Positions 34,879 through 47,829 of a DNA stretch of 64,000 bases are shown one piece after another (position 1 is the stretch's first letter; every line of letters starts with the position of its first letter). The notes beneath the pieces are model-generated. The model was given only the letters and a program-made list of their open reading frames with translations, was not told where the DNA came from and ran no database searches. A program made the translations under genes and the position numbers. The DNA is from Hippophae tibetana (taxonomy: Eukaryota > Streptophyta > Magnoliopsida > Rosales > Elaeagnaceae). The stretch lies in NCBI GenBank assembly GCA_037013495.1, contig CM072811.1, forward strand, positions 17,614,659 through 17,678,658, written 5' to 3'.

Positions 34879-36324
34879 ATGGGAGTTGGAGGAAAATTCT
34901 GGGACTTACTTAAATCCTATGCTCGAACCGAAGGTTTCGACTTTTTGAGAAACAAACAAGTAGCTGTGGACCTTTCGTTCTGGATCGCCCAGCATGAAAC
35001 GACGATTAAAACACATCCTCAAAAACGACACCTCAGGCTCATTTTCTTCTGAAACATCAATCTCTTCTCCTTGGTTCATTTATTGTCTCTATCTGCTTAT
35101 TCTGTTTGTTTTATGGGAAAAAAAGTGAGAATGGTTTTGAATGGTAAAGTCTTGCTTTTTTGGCTAACCTATTTGACCCATATTTTTATTCTCTCTGAAA
35201 TAATTACGTGGGTGAATTTGACATGACACATGTCAGCGTTTCAAAGAGGAAAGCTTGATAGTACATGCGTGTTTTTTCTTGTTGGGTTTGATACCAAGCA
35301 GATGATTAATCGATTAGAGCCTTGAACTGTTAGACAGTATGTATTATTTTTGCAGTTTTGGGGCATTCCCCGTATTTGTAGTTGACGGAACACCCTCGCC
35401 GATGAAATCAAAGGCAAGGATTGCGAGGCTTTTCGATCTTCTGGTGTTGATTCGTCGAGCTTTCCCGTGGCTGACGACAGTGTCCCAGTTGAGAGGAACC
35501 GTGTTTTTTCTAAGTTTGTTGAAAAATGTGCGGTGGATTGTTTTAATTTTTGAACACCGTGACTACTTATGAGATGTTGTCCATAATTTGTGTCTAATTA
35601 GTAATTAGTGTTGCTTGTTGTTATATTGTTGCTGAGAAAAATAGTACATGCACTTGAATTTAGTTACTTCTCTGCCCTCTTTCTTTTTATTGTACTATAA
35701 ACTCCTCAATCATCTACGTGTAGGGGGCACGGATAACACTTTTTGATTTTGTGTTTTTGTGAGAATTTCATCATTAATGCTAGTAATAAATATTAGGAAA
35801 ATTACATAAATAGTCTCCCTAAAACTCTAATTAAACAACCCAAATAAACATTTTCTTTTAAGTGGGAGGGATATGGACTAGAATGAGGGGTGATATTCTA
35901 ATTGTTAATTGTTATTAGTTTTAGGGGTTAGATTTGTTGTTTTCTGTAGAATATTTTGGTCCTCTTCAGATTATATTGATACTTACTAGATCATAATTAT
36001 CTGTTCGTGCAAATGAGCCCTATTTTTATCATTTTTTAACATTTATATGTAATTGTATGTCTAAGGCTAAGCTCAATCTTCTACATGTTGGAATGAAGTT
36101 GTTCCTTTGTTCTCATTTGTGTCTGCTCATTTTATTAACAACAGAGCTTTAACAGGAACTTCTTGAGCTATTTGGGATGCCTGTTGTAAGAGCAAAAGGT
36201 GAGTCCGAAACACTATGTGCCCAATTAAATCGTGAAGGTCACGTGATTGCTTGCATTACATCTGACAGTGACATTTCTCAATGGAGCTAAGTGTGTGATA
36301 AAGTGCATTAGGCCGAAAAACAAA
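34879..36324 (+). pseudogene. GEN1/SEND1-type XPG flap endonuclease gene, broken and partial
   Basis: Exon 1 (34879 to about 35070) reads MGVGGKFWDLLKSYAR, KQVAVDLSFWIAQHE, HLRLIFF, then TGA at 35050-35052 where the family has Arg. Exon 2 (35356-35532, after TTGCAG) reads FGAFPVFVVDGTPSPMKSKA, RIARLF, then loses one base so that SSGVDSSSFPVADD follows in another frame. Exon 3 (36156-36324, after AACAG, before donor GTAAGA) reads ELLELFGMPVVRAKGESETL, CAQLNREG and ITSDSD, then a small deletion before GAKCVIKCIRPKNK. These are the XPG-N and XPG-I regions of plant Holliday-junction resolvase/flap endonuclease GEN1; the catalytic acidic residues of VVDGTPSP and KGESE-type motifs are partly visible. 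Later exons are absent. Three lesions make it a pseudogene. Confidence 0.88.
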
Positions 36325-36778
36325 GTAAGAAACAGTTTCTTGGAATACTTTTATGTATAAAATCTAGTCCATGATATGTTTGGGCTTTGATACCACCCAT
36401 GTTTTGCAATTGGTATCCTCCTTTCACCCATATTTAGTATTTTCTTTCATCCATATTTTGTAAGGGTTTTAATTAAATACTCATGTCTTTGTAAATGGTT
36501 TCAAAATTTACAAAAATAACAATAATCACATTTTATTTAGGATTTTTGGAATGTGCTCCTCATATGCCCTATAAACAAGGGGCATTTTTTCACAATTCAG
36601 GTGTTTATTGCATTTTCTACCTTTGTTATAACCCATGACCCATTGGTGAAATTTCAAAGGAAATTCAGGTGTGTGGACCGGAATCAAACTATAATTTTTT
36701 ATGGAATTGATAAAACAGTCTCCCTTTAACTCTTCTTCTTGATTTTCCTTTCAAAAATTGTCCATTTTTGTCGTGCGT

Positions 36779-36910
36779 ATGAACAAAATGAGTTTCTCTA
36801 ATTCTGGGTGCTATGATGCTGTGACCTACTATTTTTGTGGCGAACCTGCAAAATTGATTTGCTCATATACTTCATCAAATCTCAGCAGGCATTTCTTTTC
36901 TTGTGTTTAG
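36779..36910 (+). pseudogene. GRF-type zinc finger fragment
   Basis: A 44-codon frame, ATG to TAG, with YYFCGEPAKLICSYTSSN, LSRHFFSCV. This fits the GRF finger pattern (CxCG...S.T..N..R.F..C) except that the first Cys is Tyr. Many plant genomes carry small GRF proteins with a coiled coil and a C-terminal membrane segment. A possible relic of the latter (VLRMVIAMAIAAITWMVGVI) lies at about 37028-37090. Probably a transposon-associated or decayed small gene. Confidence 0.5.
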
Positions 36911-37105
36911 GTGAGGTTGTGTAGTTTGCATCCTATTTATTTTTTTGTTGAATTTATTAAAGTATTGTTTTGTAGTGCTTATGCTATGTTTTGGTTATGA
37001 TAACATAAGGTCTGATTTGTTTTCAAGTTCTTAGAATGGTGATAGCTATGGCAATAGCAGCTATTACATGGATGGTAGGTGTGATTTTTGGGTTAAATTA
37101 TTGGT

Positions 37106-38060
37106 AATTATGTTGATTGGAACATGTTTGGAAATATTCTACGTGTTAGGGTTTTAGAGAGAAGTATGAAATGTTAACAATGGTAAGATCCTTTATTCAT
37201 CTCACTAGTAAGGTATATATAACACCTACTAGATAGATATTGAGGTTACCTTAGCAAGCGCTCTATTTGAGCTGCCAAAGTACATAAAAAATAGCTATAT
37301 ACATAATCAGGTTGTTGTCCTTAGGTCACCATGTATGAGCTGCTTGAGGTCTTGTATGTAAAGTTGATCCAAGTCGTTAGGGTAGTTTATTCAAAAATTG
37401 GTAGGTCGCTAGTACCAGGAATTTTTTACTTAAGCCAGGTCTTGGTTATCAAAACTAGATTGGCACTTTCTTCATATGAGCGAGCTACCTTAGGTTGCTA
37501 AGGTCGCGTACCTGATACCTGAATAATGCCAAACATTAACTCCCTTATTCCCTTGATTTTGATTAGTTAAGGGAATACTTTGTTATTTAATCCTTTCATA
37601 TGTATGGGTAGATAGCTATAACCAAGAAATTTAATACAATGGGCTCTTAATAGGCGAGGTCATTAAGGTCATCTAGATAGGGACCTATTCACACATGCTA
37701 TACTTGACACCAACTCCCTTACTCGCGAGGTTTCTAGGAAGTCCAGGGAATATTCCTATTATTAATCTGGGTTTTAATATGTAAATCTTTCAACTTCCAT
37801 CCTCTTCTTATAAATAGTAAGAATGTTTTTTTTACTTTTTACCCATTCAAGTAATTTAGCCAAATTTTATTTTCAAAGGATCTCTGTCGAGTATACCTTT
37901 CTATACTACTCTTTTTTCACCATTAGCCTTTTTGAAAAACACTTGGCTTGATTTTCAGTCCTTTTGGCTAGTGACTTCTTGAAAAGTAGTATGTTTTTTA
38001 TCACTAAACTACTCTTCATCATACTTACGACATTCAATCACCAAACTACTATTATTAACC
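37106..38060 (+). promoter_or_regulatory. Presumed upstream region of the antisense ORF
   Basis: No coding sequence. A TATAAATA box at 37809-37816 lies about 250 bp before the ATG at 38061. Repeated GAGGT.../AAGGTC blocks occur. A role as promoter of the plus-strand ORF inside a gypsy element is inferred. Confidence 0.35.
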
Positions 38061-40104
38061 ATGTCTTATAATAAAGGAAAAGATATAGCCTATTCCTCTT
38101 ATAGAGATGTGCTTTCAAGTTGTACCAAAAGTGTCCCTTTGAGGATAGGTACACCTCGAGAAGGATCTCGAAACTCAGGTCATTTGGTAATAAGCTTGCT
38201 ACAATCTAGGCCTACTATCATGGGCAGGGCACCTACCAAGGAGAGCATCTTGGCTCTCCCTGCTTCATCTAGATCTCGTCATGCTTTCTTCTTGTTTTCC
38301 CTGGATCTGGTACCCATTATTTGCTTCCTTATATCCACGATAACTAAGATATCCGATTCTAAGAAGAAATGTGATAACTGGGGTAAACCTACCCATAGGA
38401 CTAAATATAAGCATAAGATAGAAAAGATGTTTATTATTTTGACTATTTACGACCATATTGAAATCAGGCATAAATACGACATCCAATCTTGTGTAGGTTT
38501 GATGTCGGTACCTTGTCATTTATGTGATGTCAATGACTCCCTTCAAAATTGGACTCTGGTGCCCTCAACACTTTTGATATCAACCCCACCTAGGTTAATC
38601 TCGATGGATGGCGGGCTCCCTTGTGCCTTTCTATTGTTACTGGTGAACATGGGATGGATCTAACAAGTGACAAGATCAAAAGTATGTATTTCTTGAAGAG
38701 AAATAGCCTGGATAAAGGAAGGGCACACATATTGTGTGTTCTTAGGCACATGATGCATCTACAACTCTTCGATAGCACCTCTGGTTGGAAAGATAAGTAC
38801 TTTTATATTACTTGGGATGTTTAGCGCAACGAGGTCGACTTACTAGTCCACCATACTTGGAATCATCACTGCAATACATATCAACCCCATGCAAGTGATT
38901 TGATAAACAAGTTGGGTCTAGATGGTAAGGAAAAGAAAAAAAGGATCGAGCTTTAAAACACCTCAAATGAGAGCTACAGGGAAATTTTAATTGTAGCCCA
39001 TTTGAAAAATTCCATATCTAGAGGAACTATTCAGATGAGTACTTAGGTCATCATTTTGTAACAAGGTAAATACCAATCATTGTAACTTGGACTATTACTA
39101 ATCCTTTTTACTTGTTTTTTTTGTAGGTATGGACTACTCAAACATTGATCTTGGGGACTAGATTGACACCTCTGGTTTCAAAACTCTACTCTTTTAGATG
39201 AGCTCGTCAAGGTGATTCCTCCACCTATGGCATATGATAGGCCTACCTCTTTCTCCTTACCCCTTAGAATAGAGGCCGTGGAAAAGAGGAAGGTCATTGA
39301 GGATCCAACACCTGAGATTGAGGCTATGGATTTGGATGACTTCGAATTTGATGAAGTTGTTCTAAGGGATGTCGTGGTTCTAAATACCTTAGTGACTTCT
39401 TTTGATGAGGGAATATTTGGATGACCTGAATTGAAAAGGGACATCTATCATCACTTCGGGAGTAATCCTAAGATAGCCAGGGTCAGAGAAGCCTACAAAT
39501 TGGAAGGGGGTCCAACGAGGAGTTAATGGCTCACTAACTAATCGATGTGAGTTTGTACATGTTAAGAGATGCTGTGTTTATTTATCACTTGTGATATTTT
39601 ACTAACCCATCTACTTATTTCAAGCCTTGTCCTTGGCCCAAGAAGGAAAACTATCGCTCATAACCTATAAGTGTGAAGTGCATGCAAGTTGCTTAAAAAT
39701 AGCGAAGTATAAGAAGGCCATAGAGGATAAGGATGCCTTTTTTGCTGAATATAGTGCAAAAAAATTTAAAATGGAGGGAAACCTATTGTACAAGGCCAAG
39801 GAGTTGAAAAAGGCAGACAACTACTACTTCGAGCAGGGTAGTAGGCAAGCCATTTCGAGCAAGCAACGAAGGAGGTTGAAGAGAGGGTAAGCTTAATAGA
39901 AGATCAGATGAACTCATTGTCGAACCTGGTGGAGACTTTGAAAGCTGAATGCACCAAAGCATATAGGAACATGGTGAGTTTTGTGGTAAGCATCCTTAAG
40001 GCTGAGGCTAAGAAGTTGGAACTGATTGTTCAATATTTTACTTTGATACAGGCTTTTCAAAGTAGGCGAACCAAAGACCCCCCAACAAGCACCTCTTAAC
40101 CTTC
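38061..40104 (+). pseudogene. Gypsy (Tat-type) antisense ORF, PF04195/PTTP-like, copy 1
   Basis: A split, decayed gene. 38061-38663 is open (MSYNKGKDIAYSSYRDV...) and overlaps in another frame TGEHGMDLTSDKIKSM and TSGWKDKYFYITWDV (38621-38824). The latter resembles the SGWKxxFFFV block of the 'putative gypsy type transposon' family. An intron-like acceptor (TTTTTTGTAG, about 39125) precedes MDYSNIDLGD. Then come DLDDFEFDEVVL and DIYHHFGSNPKI (to about 39520), a second intron-like gap, and coiled-coil segments (39627-39890, 39908-40099). Such ORFs lie antisense to pol in plant Tat elements, which fits the minus-strand pol at 49400-50690. Several stops; no function is known. Confidence 0.6.
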
Positions 40105-40519
40105 ACCACGAGGTGATATGGCCATGCTAGAAGTTGGGCTTGAAGGTGGGATCGAAGAGGCCACCCCATAGAGACCACCTCGCGTCCTTTGTCCTTGTGT
40201 TTATAAAGTAGCCTTATACTCTTAGGGACAATTTTTTATGTAATAGAATATTTTTTATGAACAAATCATAATATAAGGTATTCATTACGCATTTGTTGTT
40301 TAGTAATTGAATGCTCCAATTGACATCCTTTATACTTCTATTTAATTTCAACCCCCTATATTTGGGCTTCTTGTTGGATATAATAGTTTGATTTTTTTCT
40401 AAGATTTTGAGGCCATTTTTCTCAAATTACTAGTTTTATTGTTGAATTCCAAGTGGTTCCAAAGCAAAAACTCTTATTTTTGTATCTTTGAAGGTCACTA
40501 GATTTAGGTTTTTGATTGA
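40105..40519. other. Non-coding gap between the two antisense-ORF copies
   Basis: Probably the 3' untranslated part of copy 1 and intron-derived sequence before copy 2. No other feature is seen. Confidence 0.4.
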
Positions 40520-40758
40520 ATGGATTACAATCAAGTTGATCTGGATGATTTGATCAAGACAAAGTCATGTTTTTCTTATACCTTGAACACCATTTCACGG
40601 GCTACTAGGAAACATCTCGCTTCCCTTACCATAAGTGACGAGGTAAATCAAATGCCTCCTAATACCACTTTGAACAAGAAAACTAGGAAATCTAAGGGGT
40701 TCCATTTGTCACCTCGGGTCGTAGGTGAGGAGATTAATTCAGAACTCAGCCAGGGTGC
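40520..40758 (+). pseudogene. Antisense ORF copy 2, left part (5'-truncated)
   Basis: Starts MDYNQVDLDDLIKTKSCF, which corresponds to MDYSNIDLGD of copy 1, so this copy begins at an internal exon. It stays open to about 40758 and then runs into the LTR element. The right part resumes at 47830. Confidence 0.55.
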
Positions 40759-42579
40759 TGATGAGACAAGACTAACATTGGGTTAGCAATACCAATCTTA
40801 CCATATACTTTGGTTTTATATTTATAAAACTCTCGCAAGTGCACAAATCATTATATAGGAAATGACAAGTATACTCCTAAGGTCGATCTAAGTAAGAAAT
40901 ATATGTGGTTTTTAATTTATTATTCAAACTTTTAAATCATAAACATTCTGTCATGATATTTTGATTTTTGTTTCTTAATTTAATAACATAAAAAATAGAC
41001 ATAGATAGGGATTCAATAAAAAATAATGCAAATTTTTATCATTCATAACAATGGACTATTTATGAATATAATAATTAAATTAATTATGCTTGATCATATT
41101 ATTTAGGTTATTAAAGATATAAATTGATATTTGTTAATTTTCTTTTTTTGGTATGAGGCGGCCCAAATTATTTTGTTTAATGCTAATAAACTAATATCCT
41201 TTGACGAAGCCTATTAATTAATTAAGTATTAAATTTTAGCTTTATTTCTAAGAAAATAACAAATCATTTAATCACGACTTTAGGCATAGCGAATTAATTA
41301 GACTTTATTTAAGATGTCCAAATTAAACCTAAGAATTTAATTATTTGAGTACTAACTTTCAAGTTTTAAAACCATTACTGAAAATATGTTGTCCATACTT
41401 TTTTGAATAATAATTCTTAAAAAAACTTTTGAAATTGAGCTTAACCCTAATTACTAGGCAATTGTACCAACAAATAAAATAATAGTATTCTAAATCAGAC
41501 TAGATAATTAAACCTAATAATCTAATTTTCATATTTAAGTTTTTAACGAAAAATAATATATTTCTTTCTAACATTCTTAATATAAAATCTTGAATAAATA
41601 CAAAATAAATTTATTTTATAAAATATTTTATCTATTTAATATTTCGTAAGCATAACAACATTATTATTATATCATATTTACAAAATGTCAGTCATATTAA
41701 ATTCAATGATAGACAAATTAAACATAACATATAAGAATAAAACATAAAAAATAATTGTAAACAATTCATTTTAAAATTAAATCTCAAAAGAATCCTTACA
41801 GAACTTTGATACTAATTTTGTTGTTAGAAAACCTCCAAACGGTTTTGCATTTTCATTTATTGAATCAAAAACTAAAAATCTATAAAAGCATAACTAGTTC
41901 TTCTCAAAAAGGGAAAAACTTTAAAAAATAAAAACTATAAAGAGAAAGATAGAGAGAGAAAAGATTTTGAGGGATTTGAGGGATTTTTTTTACAATAGGG
42001 GAGATGGTCTTTTTATAGACGAGAAAAAGGCCAAAAAAAGGTGGGAAAATATCTCAAAACATTGTTTTGGATGCTTTTGGACAAGTTGGCACACATGTGG
42101 GGGCAAGATTTGCGACAGACGGGCATTTGGTACATGCAAGTGTGTACTGGTGCGTATGGGACTCAGCGTAGGCATATACTGGCGGGCATAGAAACTCAGC
42201 GCGAGCATGTGTTGGGCGTGTGTTGGCTGCACACTGGCATGTGTTGGGCGTGTGATAGGAGAGTGTTGGTTACGCCCACGTAGGTTAAGTGTGGGCGTGT
42301 TTTGGGTACGCACGGGGTACTTGGCATTTTTGATATTTTTGACCGTTTTGAAGCTTTTTGCTCAATTTTTCCATTTGTTTGACTTTTTTCTCATTTATTT
42401 CGTAACATATTTGTGATGTATTGTCTCTAGTATTTTTGTTCGAGTCTTTAAGTTATTTTTAAACAAAATACCTAAAAAGGAATACAAATATATGATAAAA
42501 TTATACAAAATATAAATATTTTTAATCAATTAAAGTACATTAAATCATGGTAATTTTAGTACTTTTTAAGCACTCATCA
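40759..42579 (-). repeat. 3' LTR of member C
   Basis: On the minus strand it starts TGATGAGTGCTTAAAAAGTAC at 42579. It is homologous to 46090-47829 over at least 1.7 kb, including GGTATGA, TTATTGAATCAAAA and AGAGAGAG blocks. The low end (40759) is inferred; clear homology with the other LTR starts only near 40875. Confidence 0.6.
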
Positions 42580-43654
42580 CAACCCACAACCAACTTCTTG
42601 CTAGTCTCTTAGCAAGAGAAACGATAAAAACTAAAAATTAAACTGTCCTAAATCACTTCTGTGGATGGACACGGTTCCATTTAGCATATTCAACAAGCCT
42701 TTAAATCTCTAGGTTGTCATAGTGGATGTGTTTTAGTCTCATGAGGGTTTTCAGTAATGATATCCACATATATTAAAAAAAATGAAAACAAAATAAAACA
42801 AATAAAATAAGAAGTTAACTAAAATTTTAAAAAAAGTATAAAGAATAAAATAAATTAGAAAAATGAAATACGAAAATATATCGTGCTTATAATCTCTTTT
42901 AAATTTCTTAATTAAAATCTTAAGCATAGATTATTTCAACTTCCTAAACATACATGCAAAAAAGTTGATGTATATAAATGAACTAATATGTTCGCATATG
43001 TATAAAGAAGAAAGACTCAAATTGTTATTGTAACGTTGATCTCATGAAAGGAATCAAATATAAGAATTTATAAAATATTATACATTACTTTCATGCAACA
43101 ATCAAATTCATCAAATAAAAATATCAAGTAATATGCTTTTTAGAAAATGTAGGAAAATGTAATGACTTCTTAAGGAATTACTTCCTATATTTTCTTTTGT
43201 ATTAAACTATTTCTCACAACTTTTTAGGCTTTTTGGATCATAGTATATAGATTATACTATTCATTAATTTTACCTCTCTTTCTTTCTCTTATATTTTTTT
43301 TATAATTGTAAGGACTATGAGTGTTGACTATTTTCATGGATAAAATATTTACCTGTAAACTTATTTTTAGGCCTGTTATCAAGTCTATCAAGAAAAGCCG
43401 AACAAATGCTCGAGTTTCACATAATTGTACTTCAGGTATATCCTTAATAACTATGACACAGAGGATTGTATTCATATATTTAATAGCAAATGTTCATAAA
43501 TCTGAAATTATTTTTTATATTAAAATATTTATTTAAAATTAAATCAATTTATGAAATTATGTTTTAGATTTATTTTAAAAATATTTTTTTATAAAATAAA
43601 GTTTTTTTATAAGCTTTTAAGCCCAAAATATGTTTTAACCCTAATACTATTAGT

Positions 43655-43692
<38 letters not shown>

Positions 43693-46089
43693 GACATATT
43701 AATTAGGGTTTAATTGATCGTGGTGATGAAAATAAAAAAACTGCCGAAAAAAGAAGAATTGCCAAACTGTAGTAGCTAAAGAAGAATTGCCACAAATAGT
43801 GGAATAAAAAAAGGAAACGAAGATAGAAGAAGAAAATGAATTAATACATGGAGACGGCAACAAAGTAATAAATATGATTATTCAAACAAATGCATATTTA
43901 GGTGGGCATTGAAAAAAGGTATGGTATATTCATAAGACGCTTGCGGAAAAGTAAAGTTAATTAATATATATATATATAATAGAAGGTGAGAGCATAGTTA
44001 ATATATATGCTCTATATTTTTGACAATCAAGTTAATAAATTTATTTGATATGTTTTATCTTTATATGACTTTTTTTATTATATTTTTACATGTTCTCGTT
44101 ACATAATTTTATGTTATCATAATTATTTGATTTGATTAAATTTCAAAGAAGTTATTTTTATTGAATCTGTGCTTAATCTTTTTGCTTTAGAATTTTCTAA
44201 TTGATTTGATTTAAATGACATATATTTTGAATTGTCTAATTAGGATTATTCATTGTTAAATCCGTTCTAGAACACACACAGACACTTGTATTTTTGTGCT
44301 AACTTTTTTGCAGTTGATTTGTGAACGATTTGATTGACAAGAAGCTTATTGCAACGTTGGTCTGGAAACCGCTCACACTAACATTAGAAACTATGAAAAC
44401 AGAGCAGAGACTCATAAGTAAAGTACATTGGGGTAGTATCCTAGGGAGAGTAGCATAAAACCAAGTTTGTACTTGAACATTTGATTTTCATAGTGAAAAG
44501 TAAGGTGATCTGGTGGATCAATGGTTTTCCTTTTAGGTTATGGTTGTAACCTAGGTTATTTACACCTAAAAATATCGTGTGTTATTATTTTATTTCTGCA
44601 CTTTATTTTTATATGTAATTGCTTGCCTGACCGCTTTGTTTAGGTTATTAAGTTATAAATTGATAAAAATTAAAAATAACCTATTCACCCCTTCTTTAGG
44701 TTAGTCAGATCCATATTTTATAAACTTTCAATAAGAGAATCAATTTTTTTTAGAGAGTGGACCATGTATAGGTTGCACATTTTTTATAAGGTAAGGTGAG
44801 TGGTTAATATTTTTCTTTCTGTTAGGTAACCCTAAATATATCTTTTTTTAATAGAAGTCATGCATAAATGAATAAATGCATATATTATCAATTTCTACTT
44901 AAATCATTTAATCTAAGCAAATGAAAATAAATATATAACACTTCATTAAGATGTAAAAATCCAGACATTCAATGCTAAGTCCTATAGAGATCATATAATA
45001 ATACTTAAGAAATAAGAAAAATATTTAGAGTATAAAAAATAATATTTATCACTCAAAATAAAGGATAACGAGCTCAAAATATTTCTCACAAGGGTAGTAT
45101 CCATTATTTGATTCATAAATATTGATTTTGGGTTTAATATAATTTCCACACTTTATCAAGAATTATTAATCATGACAAAAAATAACTAATTAAAATATAT
45201 TTCATGATATGTTTTCAAAAATCAATCTAACAGTACAAAAGAGTTAACTATTTACTTAAATTTGATTTAAATAAATGATAGATTCGTGAGAAATTTTTAA
45301 AACTAATATTAACTTTCTAAAAATTATTAAACCATATAAAGAAAATAAAATCAAACACAATAAAAAATAAAAATGTGAACATAAAACTTTTTAAAATTGT
45401 TAATTTTTTTAAATTAAGCATGATAGTTTTTCACCACCCCCAACTTAGAACTTACATTGTCCTCAATGTAATAATTGTAAAATAAAGGTAAAGAGAAAAG
45501 AGAAAAAAATTACCTATTTCTTGAAAACTTGCAAGTAGTGATGGAGAAATATAGGTATAACCATCATGTTCATCATTAAAATTCACACAGACAGATCACT
45601 ATAAACTTCTAATATCTCAACAAATATTTTTACTTTTAACAATTTTAAAATTATTCACATGCAATTAAACTAAAATAAACAAAAGAAAATTACCTACAAT
45701 GATATGTTGTCTCCCATCCAATGCTCAATTTAACGTCTTAACAAGACATAACTTGTGAGATTTCATTTTAAGTAAACTCAATGTCTCCACATCATTGAGT
45801 CAATCAAATCTACAAGTAGTACAATTTTTTGTACCTATACTTTTTAAGTCATGCACTATGGATTTTTAAAATTTTACTTACTTAAAACTAGGGACATGAT
45901 TGTGAGTTTTTGATAACCCACTTCTAGATGTAAGTCAAATAACTGAGGCATCAAAACATATTTGTACCTTGATCTAACAAAGAAAATACCTTCTTTTATC
46001 ACATATTGTAATTAAAAACTTTAAAATTTTGGAGATAGCATTAACAATTTTTTATATTTATATTTTTAATTTTATTTTATTATAATCTC
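42580..46089 (-). other. Interior of member C, no coding capacity
   Basis: Contains the pre-LTR block (42580-42800), an ATT microsatellite (43657-43690), a TA run (43967-43978), the LTR-like segment shared with member A (about 44230-44710), the CATGCATGACTTC block (about 44870, reverse) and the TTGGGGGTGG motif (about 45430). No frame above background. Confidence 0.55.
43657..43690. repeat. ATT microsatellite
   Basis: Eleven uninterrupted ATT units, likely length-polymorphic. Confidence 0.95.
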
Positions 46090-47829
46090 TAAGTTAAATA
46101 CCATAATTAGTAATAACCAAGAGTGCTCCTAGGAAAGAATAGTAGGGTAATACTCCCAAGGTCGATATAAGGAAATAATATGTGGTTTTTAATTTATTAT
46201 TTAAACTTTTAAAAACAAAATTAAATCATAAACATCCTATCATGATATTTTGATTTTTGTTTCCTATTCTAATGACATAAAAAAAATAAACATAAATATG
46301 GATTCAATAAACAATAATGAAATTTTTTATCATTTATAACAGTAGAGTATTTATGGATATAAAAATTAAGTTAATTATGATTGTTCATATTATTTAGGTT
46401 ATTAAAGATATAAATTGTATTTTTGTTTTTTCTATTTTTGGTATGAAAGTGTCTTTAGATAGGGTCCAAATTATTTTGTTTAATATTAATTAACTAATAT
46501 CCTTAAGTGGGGTCTATTAATTAATTAAATATTAAATTTTAACTTTATTTATAATAAAATAGAAAATAATCTAATCATAGCTTTAGGCGGAGTTAGTTAA
46601 TTACACTTTATTGAAAATATGTTGTCCATATTTTTTCAAATAATAGTTCTTAATTTTTTTTTTGAAATGGAGTTTCACTCTAACTACTGGAAGATTATAC
46701 CAACAAATAAAATAGTACTACTCTAAATGAGATCGGATAATTAAACCTAACAATCTAATTTACATATTTAAGTTTTTAATGAAAAATAATATATTTCTCT
46801 CTAACATCCTTAATATAAAATCTTGAATAAAAACAAAATCAATTTATTTTATAGAAATATTTTACCTATTTAATATTTCGTAAGCATAACAACATTATTA
46901 TTATATCATATTTACAAACAGCTAACTATGTAAAAATTCAATTAGAAACAAATTAAACATAACATATATGAATAAAACATAAAAAATAATTATATCTGAA
47001 AAGAATCCTTACATAACTTTGATGCTAATTTTGTTGTTGGAAAACATCCAAACAAATTTTCATTTTTGTTTATTGAATCAAAATCCAAAAATCTATAAAA
47101 GCATAACTAGTTCTTCTCAAAAAGAGAAAAACTTTAAAACTAAAAAAACTAAAAACTAGAAAGAGAAAGCTAGAGAGAGGAGATTTTGAGGGATTTTTTT
47201 ACAAAGGGGGATAGGGTCTTTTTATAGATGAGAAGAAAGTAGAAAAAAAAGGTGGGAAAATATCTCAAAAATTGATTTTTAATGCATTTGGACAAGTTGG
47301 CATACATGTGGGGGTTGAGATTTGTGACAGACTGCCGTTTGGTGCATATTAGGGCATGCACGACAGGGGTAAGCGTTTGTTGGCATGAGCGAGACACGTG
47401 CGCGTGTTTGATGGCACATGCGAAACTTGGTGCGAGCGTGTGTTGGATGTGTTCTTGTTGTATACGAGCATCTGTTGGGCGAGTTCCAGCATGTATTGGG
47501 CGTCTGCTGGGTGTGAGTGCATACGCTCGTGCTCGTGCGCAAGACTCGACATTTTTGACAGTTTTGACCCATTTTGTCCAAATTTTCTATTTGTTTTTAC
47601 TTTTTCTCATTTATTTCTCAACATATTTGTGATGTATTGGCTCCAGTATTTTTCTTTGAGTTTTAAATTTATTCTTGAACCAAAATACTTGAAAAACAAT
47701 AAAAATACCCATGATTCCAAAAAATAAATTTATATAAAAATATGGTAAAATCATACAAATATAAATCTATTTAATCAATTAAAGTACATTAAATCATGGT
47801 AATTTTAGTGTTTTTTTAAGTACTCATCA
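46090..47829 (-). repeat. 5' LTR of member C
   Basis: Minus strand from TGATGAGTACTTAAAAAAACAC at 47829. Its inner edge is not defined; homology with the other LTR is clear from about 46145 (TACTCCCAAGGTCGAT). It contains a GC-richer stretch (47330-47530) with recurring GTTGG/GCGTG words, like its partner at 42100-42310. Confidence 0.6.

Larger units (their letters stand above)
40759..47829 (-). mobile_element. Gypsy-like non-coding LTR element, member C, inserted in antisense ORF copy 2
   Basis: Two long LTR-like copies in the same orientation (40759-42579 and about 46090-47829) flank 3.5 kb without coding sequence. The outer right end on the plus strand is ..CTCATCA, shared by both copies (42579, 47829). 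A possible left end is TGATGAG at 40759, which would give GGTGC (40754-40758) against AGTGC (47830-47834) as a duplication with one mismatch. The interior carries, in minus sense, the ACATTGAGGACAATGTAAG...TTGGGGGTGG motif (about 45480-45430) and the pre-LTR block also found in member B. It lacks gag and pol, so it is a non-autonomous LARD-like element. Confidence 0.65.

Noticed and set aside
38061..38663. 200-codon frame as an independent host gene
   Set aside because: Homologous blocks continue in other frames and the region repeats downstream; it fits a decayed gypsy antisense ORF better.
42041..42416. Cys/Trp-rich frames on both strands in the member C LTRs (also 47279-47632)
   Set aside because: Created by the GCGTG/GTTGG word array; the frames differ between the two LTRs, so they are not conserved as protein.
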